This document shows, in pieces, positions 51,770 to 64,000 of a DNA stretch of 64,000 nt. Position 1 is the stretch's first letter. The number at the start of each line of letters is the position of its first letter. Origin of the DNA: Prostheceraeus crozeri (lineage: Eukaryota > Platyhelminthes > Polycladida > Euryleptidae); assembly GCA_907163375.1 (NCBI GenBank), contig CAJQUW010005236.1, forward strand, positions 1-64,000, read 5' to 3'. Below the pieces are notes generated by a model. It made no database searches and was not told where the DNA came from. It worked only from the letters and a program-made list of their open reading frames with translations. A program made the translations under genes and the position numbers.

Positions 51770-52240
51770 CAAAGGGTAGCTGTGAATAATTTTTACTCTT
51801 CGTGGGAGTCTGTATCTAGTGGAGTTCCTCAGGGTAGCGTTTTGTCACCCATTCTGTTTGCTATGACTATTGATGACTTGAAATCTGTGTTCTAATGCGA
51901 AAGTCATCAGGTATGCAGACGACGTTTTAATCTTACATTTTAAAAGAGATTCCATCGATGAAGATCATCAAATGGTCTTCATTGATTAATCTTCCTGTCA
52001 ATATTACTAAGTGCATTGTCATGAATGTTGTTACTAGAGAGAATCTAACTTAAAATCCTATGATGAAAGATGGGTCGATTCCCAAGGAAGTTGACAAGAT
52101 CAATTTTTGAGTAGTTACATCTCATCTAACCTGAAGTGGCACTCTCATGTCGACTATATTTACAAAAAAAAGCATGTAAACGTTTGTTTAAAATACGGAA
52201 TTTGTGGAATGCGGGTCAGTGGATGGAATAGCTAGTTGTA
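51770..52240 (+). pseudogene. Second LINE fragment: reverse transcriptase palm and thumb
   Basis: Motifs in order: [18 protein letters not shown] then VLSPILFAM (RT motif B), a frame change near 51893, IRYADDVLILHFKR (YADD at 51912-51923), then, after further frame shifts, NITKCIVMN, LKWHSHVDYI and KKACKRLFKIRNLWN. The order and style match the LINE at 26491-27290 (same clade), but the two are clearly different copies. Both the N-terminal RT and the endonuclease are absent, and multiple frameshifts and stops are present. It is a 5'-truncated, old fragment. Confidence 0.8.
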
Positions 52241-55200
52241 ATTGGTATAATCTTAGAACGACGTCAGTTACACATATGGTGAAGGAGATTGAATATTGTT
52301 TTTGAAATTTGCTGTCGATTTTCATAGTCAAAATGATTGAATATCTAAGGCATATTCGTACATGTATTATGGCATGATGATAGATGAAATTGAAAATCTT
52401 AATTAAATAAATTTTGAGAATAAAAATCAGAATTTTTTTCTAGATTTGCAATGCTGGGTGTTAGTTAAATCTATTCTCTTCTCACAGAAAGTTTCCTTGG
52501 GCTCTTGTACCTCTAATTGAAAAAGGTTTAAATTCATTGGATGATTACATTGTAATAGAGGAGTAAGAAGTCTGCCTAAGGCAAAAAGGTATGCAGGATC
52601 CGTTAAGTGCAATGTCATATTCTTATTAATAAAACGAATATTCGGGAGTAAAAATAACAATATTTTTATCGTGATTTTTTTCTTATCTTTAATCATCGGT
52701 TGATATTACCTAGAAACAATTATCGATATTCTTATTAATTCGTCATGAAGCATAGAATCAAAAATTATTGATTTTCAATACAATGTCGATCGGACCGTGA
52801 TGAAGACCGATTCAATGCTTGCACAATGCCATCAATCTAAATTTACAGTTAACTGTATATATCATAGCTTTCCAAGTAATTGCCTGTTTCTTTAGAAAAG
52901 TTATCCCTCTAAAGAAATTTTCCTCCTACTACTCTTACTCACCTCAGACGGACTACAGTGCAACTATCGTCACTAGCCTTTGATAAAACTAAGAATTATC
53001 AACAAACGGTAAAAAATAATCCTAACTTTTAACTCTTAGAAAGGTATTTTCATGATAATTCAAAAGGTCTGATTTATTGATAGATTTTGAAATTTCAATT
53101 GTTTCGGATGTAATTAGTGACGAAATCGTTTGTTACGAGTCAGTCAGAAAAATCAGCAAAAAATAATGTATCGATGTTTACTCTTAGACTGAATTCAAAT
53201 TTCAGAAATCTGTTCCGAAAGATAATTCTCTCTATATCGGGTTGAGAAGTGAAACCTAAGTATCTAACGACGCAAATTGTAATACAATAAATTGTAATGA
53301 ATATATTCAGTCGCATCTTCGTCAAATTACTTGATTAATGAAATGGATTTCCTACTCTCGTTCGATTTATTACTCTACCACAGACATCAATTATTGTTTG
53401 TCGCGAGATGATGATGCATAAACAGAACAATTATGAAATAGTAGCACAATTATATTTCCCGGTACAATGTAGCGAGGAGAGAGGCTCAAATTGCAGGTCA
53501 ATTAATGACTGTAATTATATGTCAGGCCTGAAGCATGCATGTTACGTTTAATTGTTGCAGCATGTTAAATGATAAACCGTGAAGAATATTTCAATCATTC
53601 AACATAATGAAATATTAGAGATCTGATCTGCGCTATCAGTTCACCAGTCACATATCTTCACAGTTTGGGCGAGCGTAGACTGGCGTGCAAAATTGCAATC
53701 GATGTAGATTTCGTATTATGACACTGTCATCGACAAGGATTATCCCATTTGTTTTCAGAAATTCCTATCTCTAGTGATTATTCTGTTGCACGTTCTTTCC
53801 CCTTGGTAGTTCATGCACCCTCGATGTAGTCATAGAAAGTTTCAACGATAGACACTCGACACAGATTGATATCTTTTTAGGACACTCCTGTTCATTAATT
53901 CTAATAAAGGTTTTGCGTGAAATTTTGAGATTCAGGAGAATCAAATTGACTCCCTCTTGGTGAGAAAGTGTTATTCTTCATCCATGACGAAAAAGTTTCA
54001 AGTTGCAGTTGCCATTATTTCGACCACTCATTCATAGAAAGAGCACGTCGTTAGATAAATGCATGGTGGGAAGGCGTAAGAAGATACGTTGTGAGTGTTG
54101 CAAAGAACTTGCAGTTGTCAACATATTGTTATTATCTGTGTTATTGTTAAAGGGATACGCAAGAAGATATTGTTGCGAAAACTAAACGAGAAATTTTGAA
54201 ACAAGTTATTAGAAGTTGACGTTGGATTTGTTGTAACTAATTACTAGAAATGTTGAGACTCTCGTGATTTCTGTCTTTCTCTTTTTCAAAACTAGTTGAT
54301 TCAGTGGACACGAAACTCAGAAAAAAAATCATAGATTAACAAGTGTTTTATGGCAAAAATTCCATTAAGCTTGAGCATCTTTCCTGAATATCGTGATGCT
54401 AAACTACATGAGTAAAGTCGTCTTCCAAACTATTAAAACCTCGCATGGAAAATATTTGCAAACTCTGGATAATGAACAAACAATCACTCGTGGAGGAATT
54501 CTTTTCTCTATTTTTTCCTAAGTGCAATAATAGGGATCGACCGGGTGCCCAGGTCCGGGCGACGGTCTGGCTGCGATTTTGGCCCTTGTCAGCAGCACTT
54601 AACGATGATAGCATGCAATTATTACCAGTAGACAAGTTTTCAATATGAATCAAATGACTTCTTTGTGGGCAAAAGCAGGGGTGCGATTAGGACATGTTTA
54701 CCCGACAGTGGTCCTATGCCGCGTTTATCCTGACGTTTATGCGCAAAAGGGATAAAAAATGAAATCGCTGCATAAATTGAATTTTTGATGATTTTGTCTA
54801 GTTTATTCACTTCTAGAAATTGAACTTGATCTGATTTACTGCTTCTATTTTCAGAGCATCATGAAGCTTGACGAGGTATAGCAAGCACTTCTTATGTGTA
54901 ATACCAACGGTAGTGACAAAAACATAGGACATTGACTACCTCAATTATGTGATATAATTCAGATCAGAATCAACGTATCCAAATACACGTTCAGTCTGCA
55001 TGTATGTTAATACAATCATTTCATTCTTCTTTCAAGCAGTCACAATTCATGAGATAGCGATAGTTAGAAATCAAAAAAGAAGGAAACAGAACAGCCAACT
55101 CTTTGCAAGTTTCTACAGGTTCTCTCACCTTTGTATTTCCAATACAACTATTACAAAGGATTCAACAAGTCTTTCCTAGTGCAAGTGGTGCTTTGCAAAA

Positions 55201-58200
55201 GTCATTACAATAGTAACACAACGCACCAGTATGAGTTACTGAATAATACACTGCTGCAAACAACGTCTGATCGATAACTGCATGTAAGCACTTGTTTCTG
55301 ATTGGTTGTTGAATTGACTGTATCTATCCAAAGCGGGCAGAACTTCGGGTGTTTGTTCCTTAAGGGAGCTTGAGTGGTTGCACTTAAGGTATGACTTTAA
55401 GCTGATTTGACAACGTAGATATCTTCAAAGACAGAACGAAGCATGTTGTCTATTTAGAAAAAGCAGACTGAATCTTTGCATTTTTATGCTACTGAGTGAA
55501 ATGTGAACAAGTGCAAAGGTTCAGCCTGTCATTTCATATTGTAAAAGCTGTTCCTGATTTTTTTAGTAGCTCATGTGGGCGGATTGAGATGATTTTTTAT
55601 GCCAACCCATGCTAGGATGGAATTTGACCGCATTTCGTTTAGAACAATAGAAGCGTGAGGAATTTTTAGATTGATGTTGGCTTTGTCTGAATGAGCGCAC
55701 TTCTGAGTTAACCTATGTTGGGATGAACTTGACCCTCTGATGAAGTTTGGTGGCGGTGGGAAGAGCAATAAGGAAATGCGAGTTATCAGTTGAATCGCTC
55801 GGAAAAATGAAGACTTGATGCTATCGAAATTTTTCTTCAAGATTTTTCCGAGCAAAAATAATTTTGTATATTTTTACTTGATGCCATTCACCCAACTTTT
55901 CTGACCGTTACCTTTCTCCGCATCTTCGCATGATCTCTTGTGCCAAGTTAGCGTTAACGGTATCACATGCAAAGGCGAAGTGGATAATAGAGCTCCATTA
56001 TGTCATCTTAGTAGGAAAATGTCGGCTGAGTTCTGAAATTTGAACTAACGATGATTTTTAACTTTTTCAGCTAATTATCAAAATTGTTGAATTGCGCTGT
56101 TTTATACTAGAATTAATGCCCATTTTTGTCACTATTGAGTCATGAGTCACAATTTGGTCACTGTTATGACCGATTTTAGTACACAACCCTGAAGCTCACA
56201 GATGAACAACTACAGTCACATGAGTCTAAACCAGGAATACCATGTTTTGCCAATTAAATCGCTAAGTTTCCTGTCGCTGTTTAGAACGAATTCATGTGTT
56301 TGGCCCGTGTCTTGAACATCATTTTGAATTTCAAAATGTGACATTTTTCACCATAACTGATGGATGGCAATAATAATGGATGATCCAATACCGCCTTTGC
56401 TGTTGAACTCAGGTAACAAATATATGAAGTCCTTCATAAAAACGTGAACGCTTTGACCCAAGGATTCCTTTTCATTGCGAAATTGTATTCAATCGTGCAA
56501 TCTATGTAACGACCACCAAATGAGCTGTCAGCTTAGGTGGTCTTCGCCTCAAATCAAAGCGAACACAACTTGAAATTGAAAAAGTTTTCAGTCAACATGG
56601 CATTTTCACTGTATGATTTACTTGCATATTTTGTCTTCTTCACACTATTCACCAATGAATCATGTCATGTATTAGTTCAGTATTAAGGCGCGATATGGAA
56701 TTGAGCAATTAAGTTCACAAAGGTGGGGAAATACAGATCAAAGTAATTTCACCTGTAGCAAGTTTCATTTTTACATTAACATTATGAAAGTAAACAGTGC
56801 AATTATGCAAATAACGAAACAATTTGTCAAGAACAGTATCTGATTTATCTATGCAATCGCACCCACTGAAGGAAGGAGAACAAGTCGTGTCCACCATTTC
56901 CTAAGATAAAAACTGATTATTTGTCAATGGAGATGGAAATGGAGAGCCTCTCTTTTTCTTTTCAATAAACATGCTGTTGGCTGACGAGCTACAATTGGAG
57001 GCAATTTCATTGCATCAAGCGATATTAGTGTTTATTGCACTCAATGATGCGTAGAGATATGAGAGCGCCTCTGTTGGTGAAGTGAAAATGTCTTTTTCTA
57101 GCAATATGAACGGAACTTGTAAAGAAAGATTTAAATAGCATTTTAATGAAAGAAAATATATTTGACTTTATTTTCTTAAATTAAAATGAAAATATCTTGG
57201 TCGGCCATTATTTTCTCAGAAATACACAGACGTGGGAGACGGGGAGAAAAACAAGAAATTCTGTGTTTGAGATGTGCTGTTATACACTCTCTATTTTTTA
57301 TTCGATATTTTTCCATTGTAACCCAGCACCATCTGCTTCGATCGTTCTATGATCCTTGTCATGTCAACCTTTCATACTTGCTTCTGGTATGCGATGACAT
57401 GTTTACTTCACACTCACCTTTCATCATTTCTATGTCATCCATCCAGCTTGCTCAATTTTTCAAACCTAACTCCGACTTTGTGTGCAATGTTGTACTTGGC
57501 TGTACTTGTAATTGCATGTGACAGTAATATCTTTGATTCTTTGCGAACACAAAAAGCCTTATTTCACTTTTTATATATAATTCCTATTCCTTCAAAATAA
57601 GAAAATGTAAATAATAGGAACAAAATATGATTTTGTTGCAATTACTTTTGTTATTGTTTGTATTAGGTTGATATCACCTTGCCTACTTGCGAGTATTATT
57701 ATTATCCTTCAGCATATTCATACTTTTATTCTTTTCATCGAAGAAGGTGTGAAGCCATGTACTATTATGCTTTGTGATGGAGTAACATCGTTCAGTAGCA
57801 GCCCTCATCAGGTTAGAGAAACTTTTCCTATAGTGAAAGCAGTAGTAAATTCCCATGCTACCAGACCGGAAACCTGGATCTTTGTGATTTCGATGGCTAA
57901 CATAAGTCGCTATCCATCGCTGTTTATGTGATAGTCTCTCTAATCAGCTAATATTTATGTGGACAAAGAATAAAACAAGGTTTTGAATTTTTTGAGATGT
58001 CGCGATTGAGTGGAAGCGATGAGGTCATCAAAAGAAATTTTTGTCAACAAATTGACAATGTAAGCCTGAAAATTCTAGATGTAAAAGAACATCGAATCAA
58101 ATACTTAGAGTAAAGACGAACCAGCTACAAAGGACTCCGGAAACTACGCTATCTTTATTTCAATTCTCAAGTTGTTTTTTATATGGTTGGTTGGTCGTTG

Positions 58201-58963
58201 CTTTTTGAGAGGCACAGAAACTTTAATCTGATGTCTAAATTTAAGCAATGTTATAGCTGCTCACCTTGAAAATCAATGCAGTTAAATGACAGTAACAGAA
58301 CAAAGCAACAAATAAAAATGAGCGATTTTTTGCAAGATGCAAAGCAGTGTGCAACGACTTACTACGCTTGTCTTTTCGTAACTTCTTCCTTTTATCTCAT
58401 TACCGATGTTAAGCATTAATAACGGCTGAGACACGTTTCCTCTATGTAACATTATCGATGATTAACAGCGCCTGAATGGCGTCAAAATTTGTGTGAATTT
58501 GCATTTAGAACTCAAGCATGACTTTGTAAGTGGAATTATTACATAATGAGTTGCATCCTCAGACGTGGGAACAGACCTGTTTCATCCAATGTCGGGAATC
58601 ATCAACAGGTCTTCAACTTCTTCAGCATCATCGCAACTCTGTTTTTGACAAGCAATCATACCCGGATTAAACTTGATTACACATGATTGCCATGTATAGA
58701 TTGTATATGTTCCCTAGTATTTTTTTGGTTATACTCTGACTGTTGGCATTCTGCCTAACATGGCTTATTTTGCAAAAGTAATCGTTATAATTTACTGTTA
58801 CCAATTACGACATCTGGTATCGGATAAAATAAAGACCAGATATCAAATGACCGGAAAATTATGCCGGATAGTCCGCTAGTATGGTGTTATTTGCTCCTCA
58901 TTTTACGATTCCTTTCATGATGTAGGCCTACTTCAAACTTCAGCATTTTGAATAATGTATTAA
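52241..58963. other. Long non-coding stretch (about 6.7 kb)
   Basis: No exon, RNA gene or element terminus could be supported. The longest ORFs (54399-54653 -, 55571-55855 -, 57186-57521 +, 57668-57931 +) are domainless and mostly hydrophobic AT-rich translations. Confidence 0.35.
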
Positions 58964-59329
58964 TTGATTGACCTCGCTTATATGCATGTGTCTGATTTAG
59001 AACTTAAGAAAAATTTTAATCTATGCCATGAACTTAGGATAATAATTGGAGATCAATTGGAAATCAGACGCATTGTTAAATTTGATAATAATATTGTAAA
59101 TAGATATTCAACCGATGCTTTTTGGATCAAGTCCGACAAAGGTCTTCCCTTTATGGACATAAGCATAAGACTTAAATATACAGACCTACAATTATGCTCA
59201 TTTGTAATTAAACATACTTTGCTTGACTTGATTCGAAGCTCGAAAGAATTTTCTCGTCATCATGCTCTCCAACTCATGTATTCAACAGTCACTCAATTTC
59301 CTGCGTTTCTATGGCTAATTAGAATTTGA
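58964..59329 (+). pseudogene. Possible hAT (ZBED-type) transposase remnant
   Basis: The 121-codon frame contains VNRYSTDAFWIKSDKGLPF, then MDISIRLKYTDLQLCSFVIK, then EFSRHHALQL. Spacing and pattern follow the hAT catalytic N-part: ..(T/S)TD.W.S..g..(F/Y)..(V/I)...Y....(L)qS.(V/L)......HT. The Asp of STDAFW would be the first catalytic Asp. The likeness is by eye and moderate; no C-x2-H or RW motif follows, and no TIRs were found around it. It could also be a chance ORF. Confidence 0.35.
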
Positions 59330-62300
59330 TTAATATTCGAATTTTCAATACTATTCCATCAATCTTCTGCCATCTGAGTGAATATACGAGACTTCTCTGG
59401 TATTAAAAACGTGTGCAAAAATTAAAATAGCACAGTAAATAATTTCATGAGCAATACGGAATATCGTATAATTGCTTGATTTAGAAAAATAAATTTAATT
59501 GATATTTCATTTGATTGTGTACTAAATTATTCTCATGCAATGTCCTATAATCATGCTTGTGGTTAATATCAAGAAGGAATATGACAAATATTCGACTGCA
59601 CTTGACTGATAATTGAATATCGATATTCAAGATTTAGAAATTGAAGAACGATTGCAATTATGCTAAATATTTGGAATATTGAGCTACTAATGCCATACAC
59701 GTAGTTAAGTGAAGGAAACATTGAATTACAGATATCCGGTATCCGACGATATATTCCAGTAGGCTACAACACTAATAATTCAATCATTAATTACGACGAC
59801 CAAACAGCTGTCTAAGACGGAATATCACAAGTTTGTCAAGATATTTTCACTAAAGTATCCAAGAAAATTCATTTACCATGCACATTTATGTTTTGCAATA
59901 TCGTGAGTCAGAAATTCTGACTCAACCGTTGTGTAAACGTATTTTATGAATTTCCAGGACCAATAAGCAAGTTAAATTGCAAGAATTATCACTGCAATAT
60001 TGATTTTTGCTTTCAGATGACTTATTTGTTACTCTTTTAGATTGATGCGGCACTTCTAAAGCATTTGTACGTTCGACTGTCACTTGTGTGATCCGATTTC
60101 AGAAAGATCTTTACTTTGACAAAGGTTTTACATCCCATAACAAGAGAGAAGAAAATGTCGCAACTGATTCTTTTTCTCAAAGATTGATATCCAAGTTTGA
60201 CAGCATGTAGCACGTTGAATGAAGCTTAATGTCATTTCACCAGAAAATTGTGTTTTGGATTAGTGTTCGGCTGAGTATTCACATGCTCTCCCTTTCGACA
60301 AATTCCGTTTTCGCCACATTCTTTGAATCCCAATTCCCTCTGAAGATCTTCCGCTGGATGGATCGCTCTCTTGATCGCCGACCCGCATGCCGTCACAATC
60401 TGCATGAGTCCCAAGATAGGCAAATGAATAGGAGCACTGTAATATTTATTTCAACGAAAGTGCGTTACAACAGCTATTAAACTCAATCATGCGTCGAGCT
60501 TGCAAATTATGGGGAATACGACAACTTCTTTTAATTTTCATTCCTTAAATCTTACTAACGCATGGGGAAATGCATCATCGTAATCGCATCATTATATTTT
60601 CTATGATATTATATCTGACGGGAACAGGTGCTTTCAGCGAGCTGTGGTTGCTAATAAACCTAGGGTAGAAAGCCCTTGGGTATTACGTGGTTAATGCGTG
60701 CTCTCAAAGTTTTATATCGCTTGTAGAATTTTCGCGGTTATAAAAATTGTAGTAATTTTTTTTACATTAGATGAATTTTATCATTTAATGTTTTGCTATT
60801 TGTTTTCAATTGCATTGATTTTAATTTGTATTTGATCAGCATTGGAGACAGAGGATGAAATGGATTGCCTTCGCTGGTGATTTCATTTTGCGATAATGAA
60901 ATTAAGCCAATTTGCTCAAACTAGAAATTATTATTTAATGCCAGATCAGCACACGATGAGAATCAAAACTTATGACATTGATTGACGCTGTTATGTTCTG
61001 TTGCCTCAATGAGACCGGGTTTCCTCAATCCTCACTGTCCACTCCCCTGCATCTATAAGTTGCGGTATGTGATTAGAGCCAACCATGGCTAACTACTGGA
61101 TGCTGCTTCAAAGCGAGTTAAGTTTTAACCACCGTTAGGGCGGACAGCGTTCACATATTGTATGCAGCTACTATCTAGCGTATGAAATTGATTCTAGCCA
61201 AGGATTTGCGCAGTTTGTACTATTATTAGTCGCATCACTTAATGCTACGTCTCCTCAAAATTTCATTGAACAAAAGTTAAAGACTCGAATGGAAGACGAA
61301 CTATAACCTAAATCGAAGTATTGCTTAAAACTGTCAGTGGAAATGCACGACGCTTCGAATGTCTTAAACATGGGCTTTGTTCATGATAATTGTGAAATTT
61401 GCTGATGATTTGTCAAATTTCGTATGGGCTGATTATTTGAAGACATTTTATTCTGCGATTTTGTGAGAATCGCAGAACATGGGCACTTTTACTGAATTGA
61501 TGTTTTTAAGTCGTTCTTATTCGTAGACTAATCACAGTTTCATTATAATTTCAAGCAGTTATTTTTCATGAATGAGCGTTTTTAGTCAACCCAAAACTTT
61601 TTCTTCAAACTGCTGCTAAGTTTAATAGATAACTGAAATTTTATCAATGATTTCTGTGAAATTAACTTAAGGCGATGATTAATCCTATGTTTGTAAGTTG
61701 AACTGAGAATTCTGTGTCTTCATAAATGATCAATTATTCATGAATATTGAGACATTGACTGTAATTCGCAATTTTCATAGGCTTGCGTAGGAGTTGCATT
61801 AAGATTATTGTTCATAATCAGTTGAAGTCAATATAGGCCCTCGAACATTTTGTAGGACATTTACGATTTCTTTCCTCCGTCGAACTTATTTTAGAGTCAA
61901 GAAGTTCATCAAGTATCAAAACTTATAATGAAGAATGAAGTTTTCGATATTTGCAAGGAGATGAATCTCTGTCAAGTTGGGATTTGCTCCAAAATATCAA
62001 ACTTTCAATTTCAATAATGATACAAGCCGAGCAACGCTTCCTTTGCTGACGTATGTCTCCGAGACATTGACTTTCTAAAAACAGTCGACATTATCTCCAC
62101 ATAAAAGTGATCAGCTTGAAGAAAAGCAAGGAAATTCGGCGCTCTTCAAAATGTTGGTTTTATTTTGAACTGATACGTATGTGACTAAATGTCTCCCGCA
62201 ATGTGTATCTGTGAAGCTTCGATGTGATAGTCTCTTATCAACTCAGCACTCTTTTTACCTCAACAATCTTGCTATAATTATGACACCGAGTTATTCAGGC

Positions 62301-62955
62301 CAATATATCTTGTTAGTTATTAAAAAGTGCTGTTAGTTCTTCACCTTTTTTGCCATGTTTAGAGCAGTAATGATGTTTTTCGAAATAAGTATTTTTCTGA
62401 ATCTTACTAAACTGAGTCAGAGTACGAAATGATATTGAATTGGATGTGATATCGCATGTTGATTATATAAATATATATATTTATAATACCTATACTCCTA
62501 TATTTACAAAGTCCGGAATTTGAATCAAATCACTCTAATACTGCTATGTCAAATTTATGTACTCAATCATCAGTCCTGATTGGCCTATTGAAGATTCAAA
62601 TTGGAGAAATAATAGGAATGTAGTAAATTATTTCGTGCATAGACATCCACAGGCACGTGACCAATTATTTTAACTTGATAAGGTAGACGAACACTTACAG
62701 GGGAGAAGTCTTTTTTTGTCTGGTGGATATACAGCAGAGGGAAATTCAATCCCGCAAGCCAACTTTGAAGGTTTAACATAGTACATTGATGATTTATCTC
62801 CACAGGAAGACTAGTTCCGTGATTTACTAAATGTTATCTGTGATAGTTATCTTGATAAAAGAGGTATATCATAAGTTATATTTAGCTATAACTTCAAATG
62901 AATAAGTGCTGGCGAATAAGGCAATTGCTCATAACACTTAATCTATTCAACACTT
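59330..62955. other. Long non-coding stretch
   Basis: About 3.6 kb without supported features beyond an AT-rich dyad near 62463-62487. The ORFs 60229-60480 (+) and 60232-60423 (-) are antisense shadows of each other and neither has a known domain. Confidence 0.35.
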
Positions 62956-63413
62956 AATAACATATGGGATGAACAGTTGGCAGCTGATAAAAAAATCGTA
63001 TTCATAGGTGGCAAAAATAACCGGCTATCTCATTATCGTAGAGAAAAATGGATTTCCACAGCGAAGGATAGTCATTCTGTTTCGAGCAATTTAGAACTAT
63101 GCCGTTTTTAAAGCAACATGAAAATATATCTAAACTTTGGCATAGACTGCAACGATATTGATATCATCCTGAAATTTAGAACAAAAAAACATCATATACT
63201 TGGCGCTGTTGCAGGAAGTTATGATAATAGATTGAAGTATGGAGAACGTCTCTATGAGCTATCTATTGATTAAAAAGTGGAAACTTTACATCACTTTATG
63301 ATTGAATATTCCGCCTATAAGAAAGTACGACAAGAAGTAGCACCAGTGTTATGTTATTGCAACAGTATAACTGAGTTTCATGAATTAATGAATAGGCTGA
63401 CTCCAAAAATATA
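62956..63413 (+). pseudogene. LINE 3' coding end (C-terminal fragment)
   Basis: A single frame runs 150 codons with only two stops (TAA at about 63112 and 63271). It shows IILKFRTKKHHILGAVAG, then YGERLYELSI, then KVETLHHFMIEYSAYKKVRQ. This is the usual C-terminal arrangement of CR1/L2/RTE-type LINE proteins: L(R/K)FRT..H.L, ..ER.C..C, ..ET..HFL..C..Y...R. The two Cys positions of the terminal zinc-knuckle-like motif are substituted (Tyr-Glu and Glu-Tyr). It is a truncated fragment, with no RT upstream. Confidence 0.65.
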
Positions 63414-63622
63414 AAAACCATCGCTAAATTTCTTCAGAAAGCTAGCAACATGCGATCGATATCCTAAGAAAATAACTAATACACAAAAAGGATAAGTGGT
63501 TCATTCCCCTCCCCTTCCCTGATTACAATTTTATTTTTCTATTGACCGCACGCACTCTTTTCCACCAATGTGTTCCATTATGTTTAAATGCACAATATGC
63601 CCAATATTGTGCCCAAAATATA

Positions 63623-63799
63623 AATGAATCAATGATGTGAAAAAAATCAGTTTTCTCTCCCGAGTAATTTAATGCCACTAAATAATTACGAATAAAAAAT
63701 ATGGACATGGCTGTGTACATATTTTTTATTCGTAATTATTTAGTGGCATTAAATTACTCGGGAGAGAAAACTGATTTTTTTTCACATCATTGATTCATT
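63623..63799. repeat. Near-perfect palindrome with 81-bp arms
   Basis: The left arm (63623-63703) and right arm (63718-63799) are reverse complements over 81 positions, differing only by one extra T in an A/T run, around a 14-nt loop (63704-63717). The outer edges read AATGAATCAATGATGTG on the left and its complement on the right. It has no coding content. It could be a young foldback MITE, a recent inverted duplication or an assembly artefact. Confidence 0.9.
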
Positions 63800-64000
63800 A
63801 TGGTCCTCCCGCCTTCAGCCATCTCTTACAAAATATAAATGTCCAATATGTTTTAATTTGGAAATGAGCATTTATTGACTTATTTCCCGAATTTAATTTG
63901 GTCGTAGAAAGATGTCTTTCTCCTAGCATCATATTGCACATCGCTATTTCAGTTGATGATGATCATCATCAGCCGTTCATTTTAATATGGTTGTTTTCAA

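Noticed and set aside
57186-57521. 111-codon ORF as a host gene
   Set aside because: Low-complexity, hydrophobic translation of AT-rich DNA with overlapping ORFs in another frame, and no recognisable domain or exon signals.
62463-62487. AT-rich dyad as a replication or regulatory site
   Set aside because: A simple ATATATAT palindrome is common in AT-rich DNA and nothing else supports a function.

Overview
This window looks like gene-poor nuclear DNA from an animal, most likely an invertebrate. It is AT-rich, its ORFs are short, it shows no operons, and nearly everything recognisable is either one intron-flanked exon or remains of eukaryotic transposable elements (hAT-type DNA transposons, LINEs, a Penelope-like element, tRNA-derived SINEs, a pogo/Jerky-like fragment). 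The species cannot be named from the sequence.

The only clear host gene is one 140-bp exon at 40025-40164 (+). It encodes a U1/matrin-type C2H2 zinc finger that closely resembles the third zinc finger of the RNA-binding protein ZFR. It has a good acceptor, a good donor and consistent phases. No other ZFR exon was found, so much of the surrounding tens of kilobases may be ZFR intron, but that is inference.

Layout. 0-7.2 kb: SINE and hAT-end fragments, an exon-like repeat (1792-2150), a MITE-like element (4790-5148) and a Penelope-like GIY-YIG remnant followed by a hammerhead-like motif. 7.2-13.7 kb: mostly featureless. 13.7-18.2 kb: a 3.4-kb hAT-like transposon (13684-17122) with terminal inverted repeats, a 7-bp target-site duplication and a transposase broken by two stops and at least one frameshift, then a 613-bp hAT MITE. 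22.2-27.5 kb: a decayed APE-type LINE (endonuclease, then reverse transcriptase), split by a 2.2-kb DNA transposon (24277-26488) that itself carries a second copy of the exon-like repeat. 28-33 kb: SINEs, a tandem duplication and a 1130-bp hAT element with a perfect 8-bp duplication and a BED-finger remnant. 36.6-37.6 kb: a foldback. 38-43 kb: the ZFR exon flanked by members of a SINE family. 48-52.3 kb: a polyadenylated retrocopy, a pogo/Jerky-like fragment, hammerhead-like motifs, a small coiled-coil ORF interrupted by a stop, and a second LINE fragment. 58-64 kb: a possible hAT remnant, a LINE 3' end and a nearly perfect 81-bp-arm palindrome.

No cooperating host gene set is present. The main story is layered mobile-element insertion. 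The points most worth following up are the nested insertion, whose removal restores the LINE reading frame, the repeated exon-like segment, the two long palindromes and the multi-copy SINE family around the ZFR exon.
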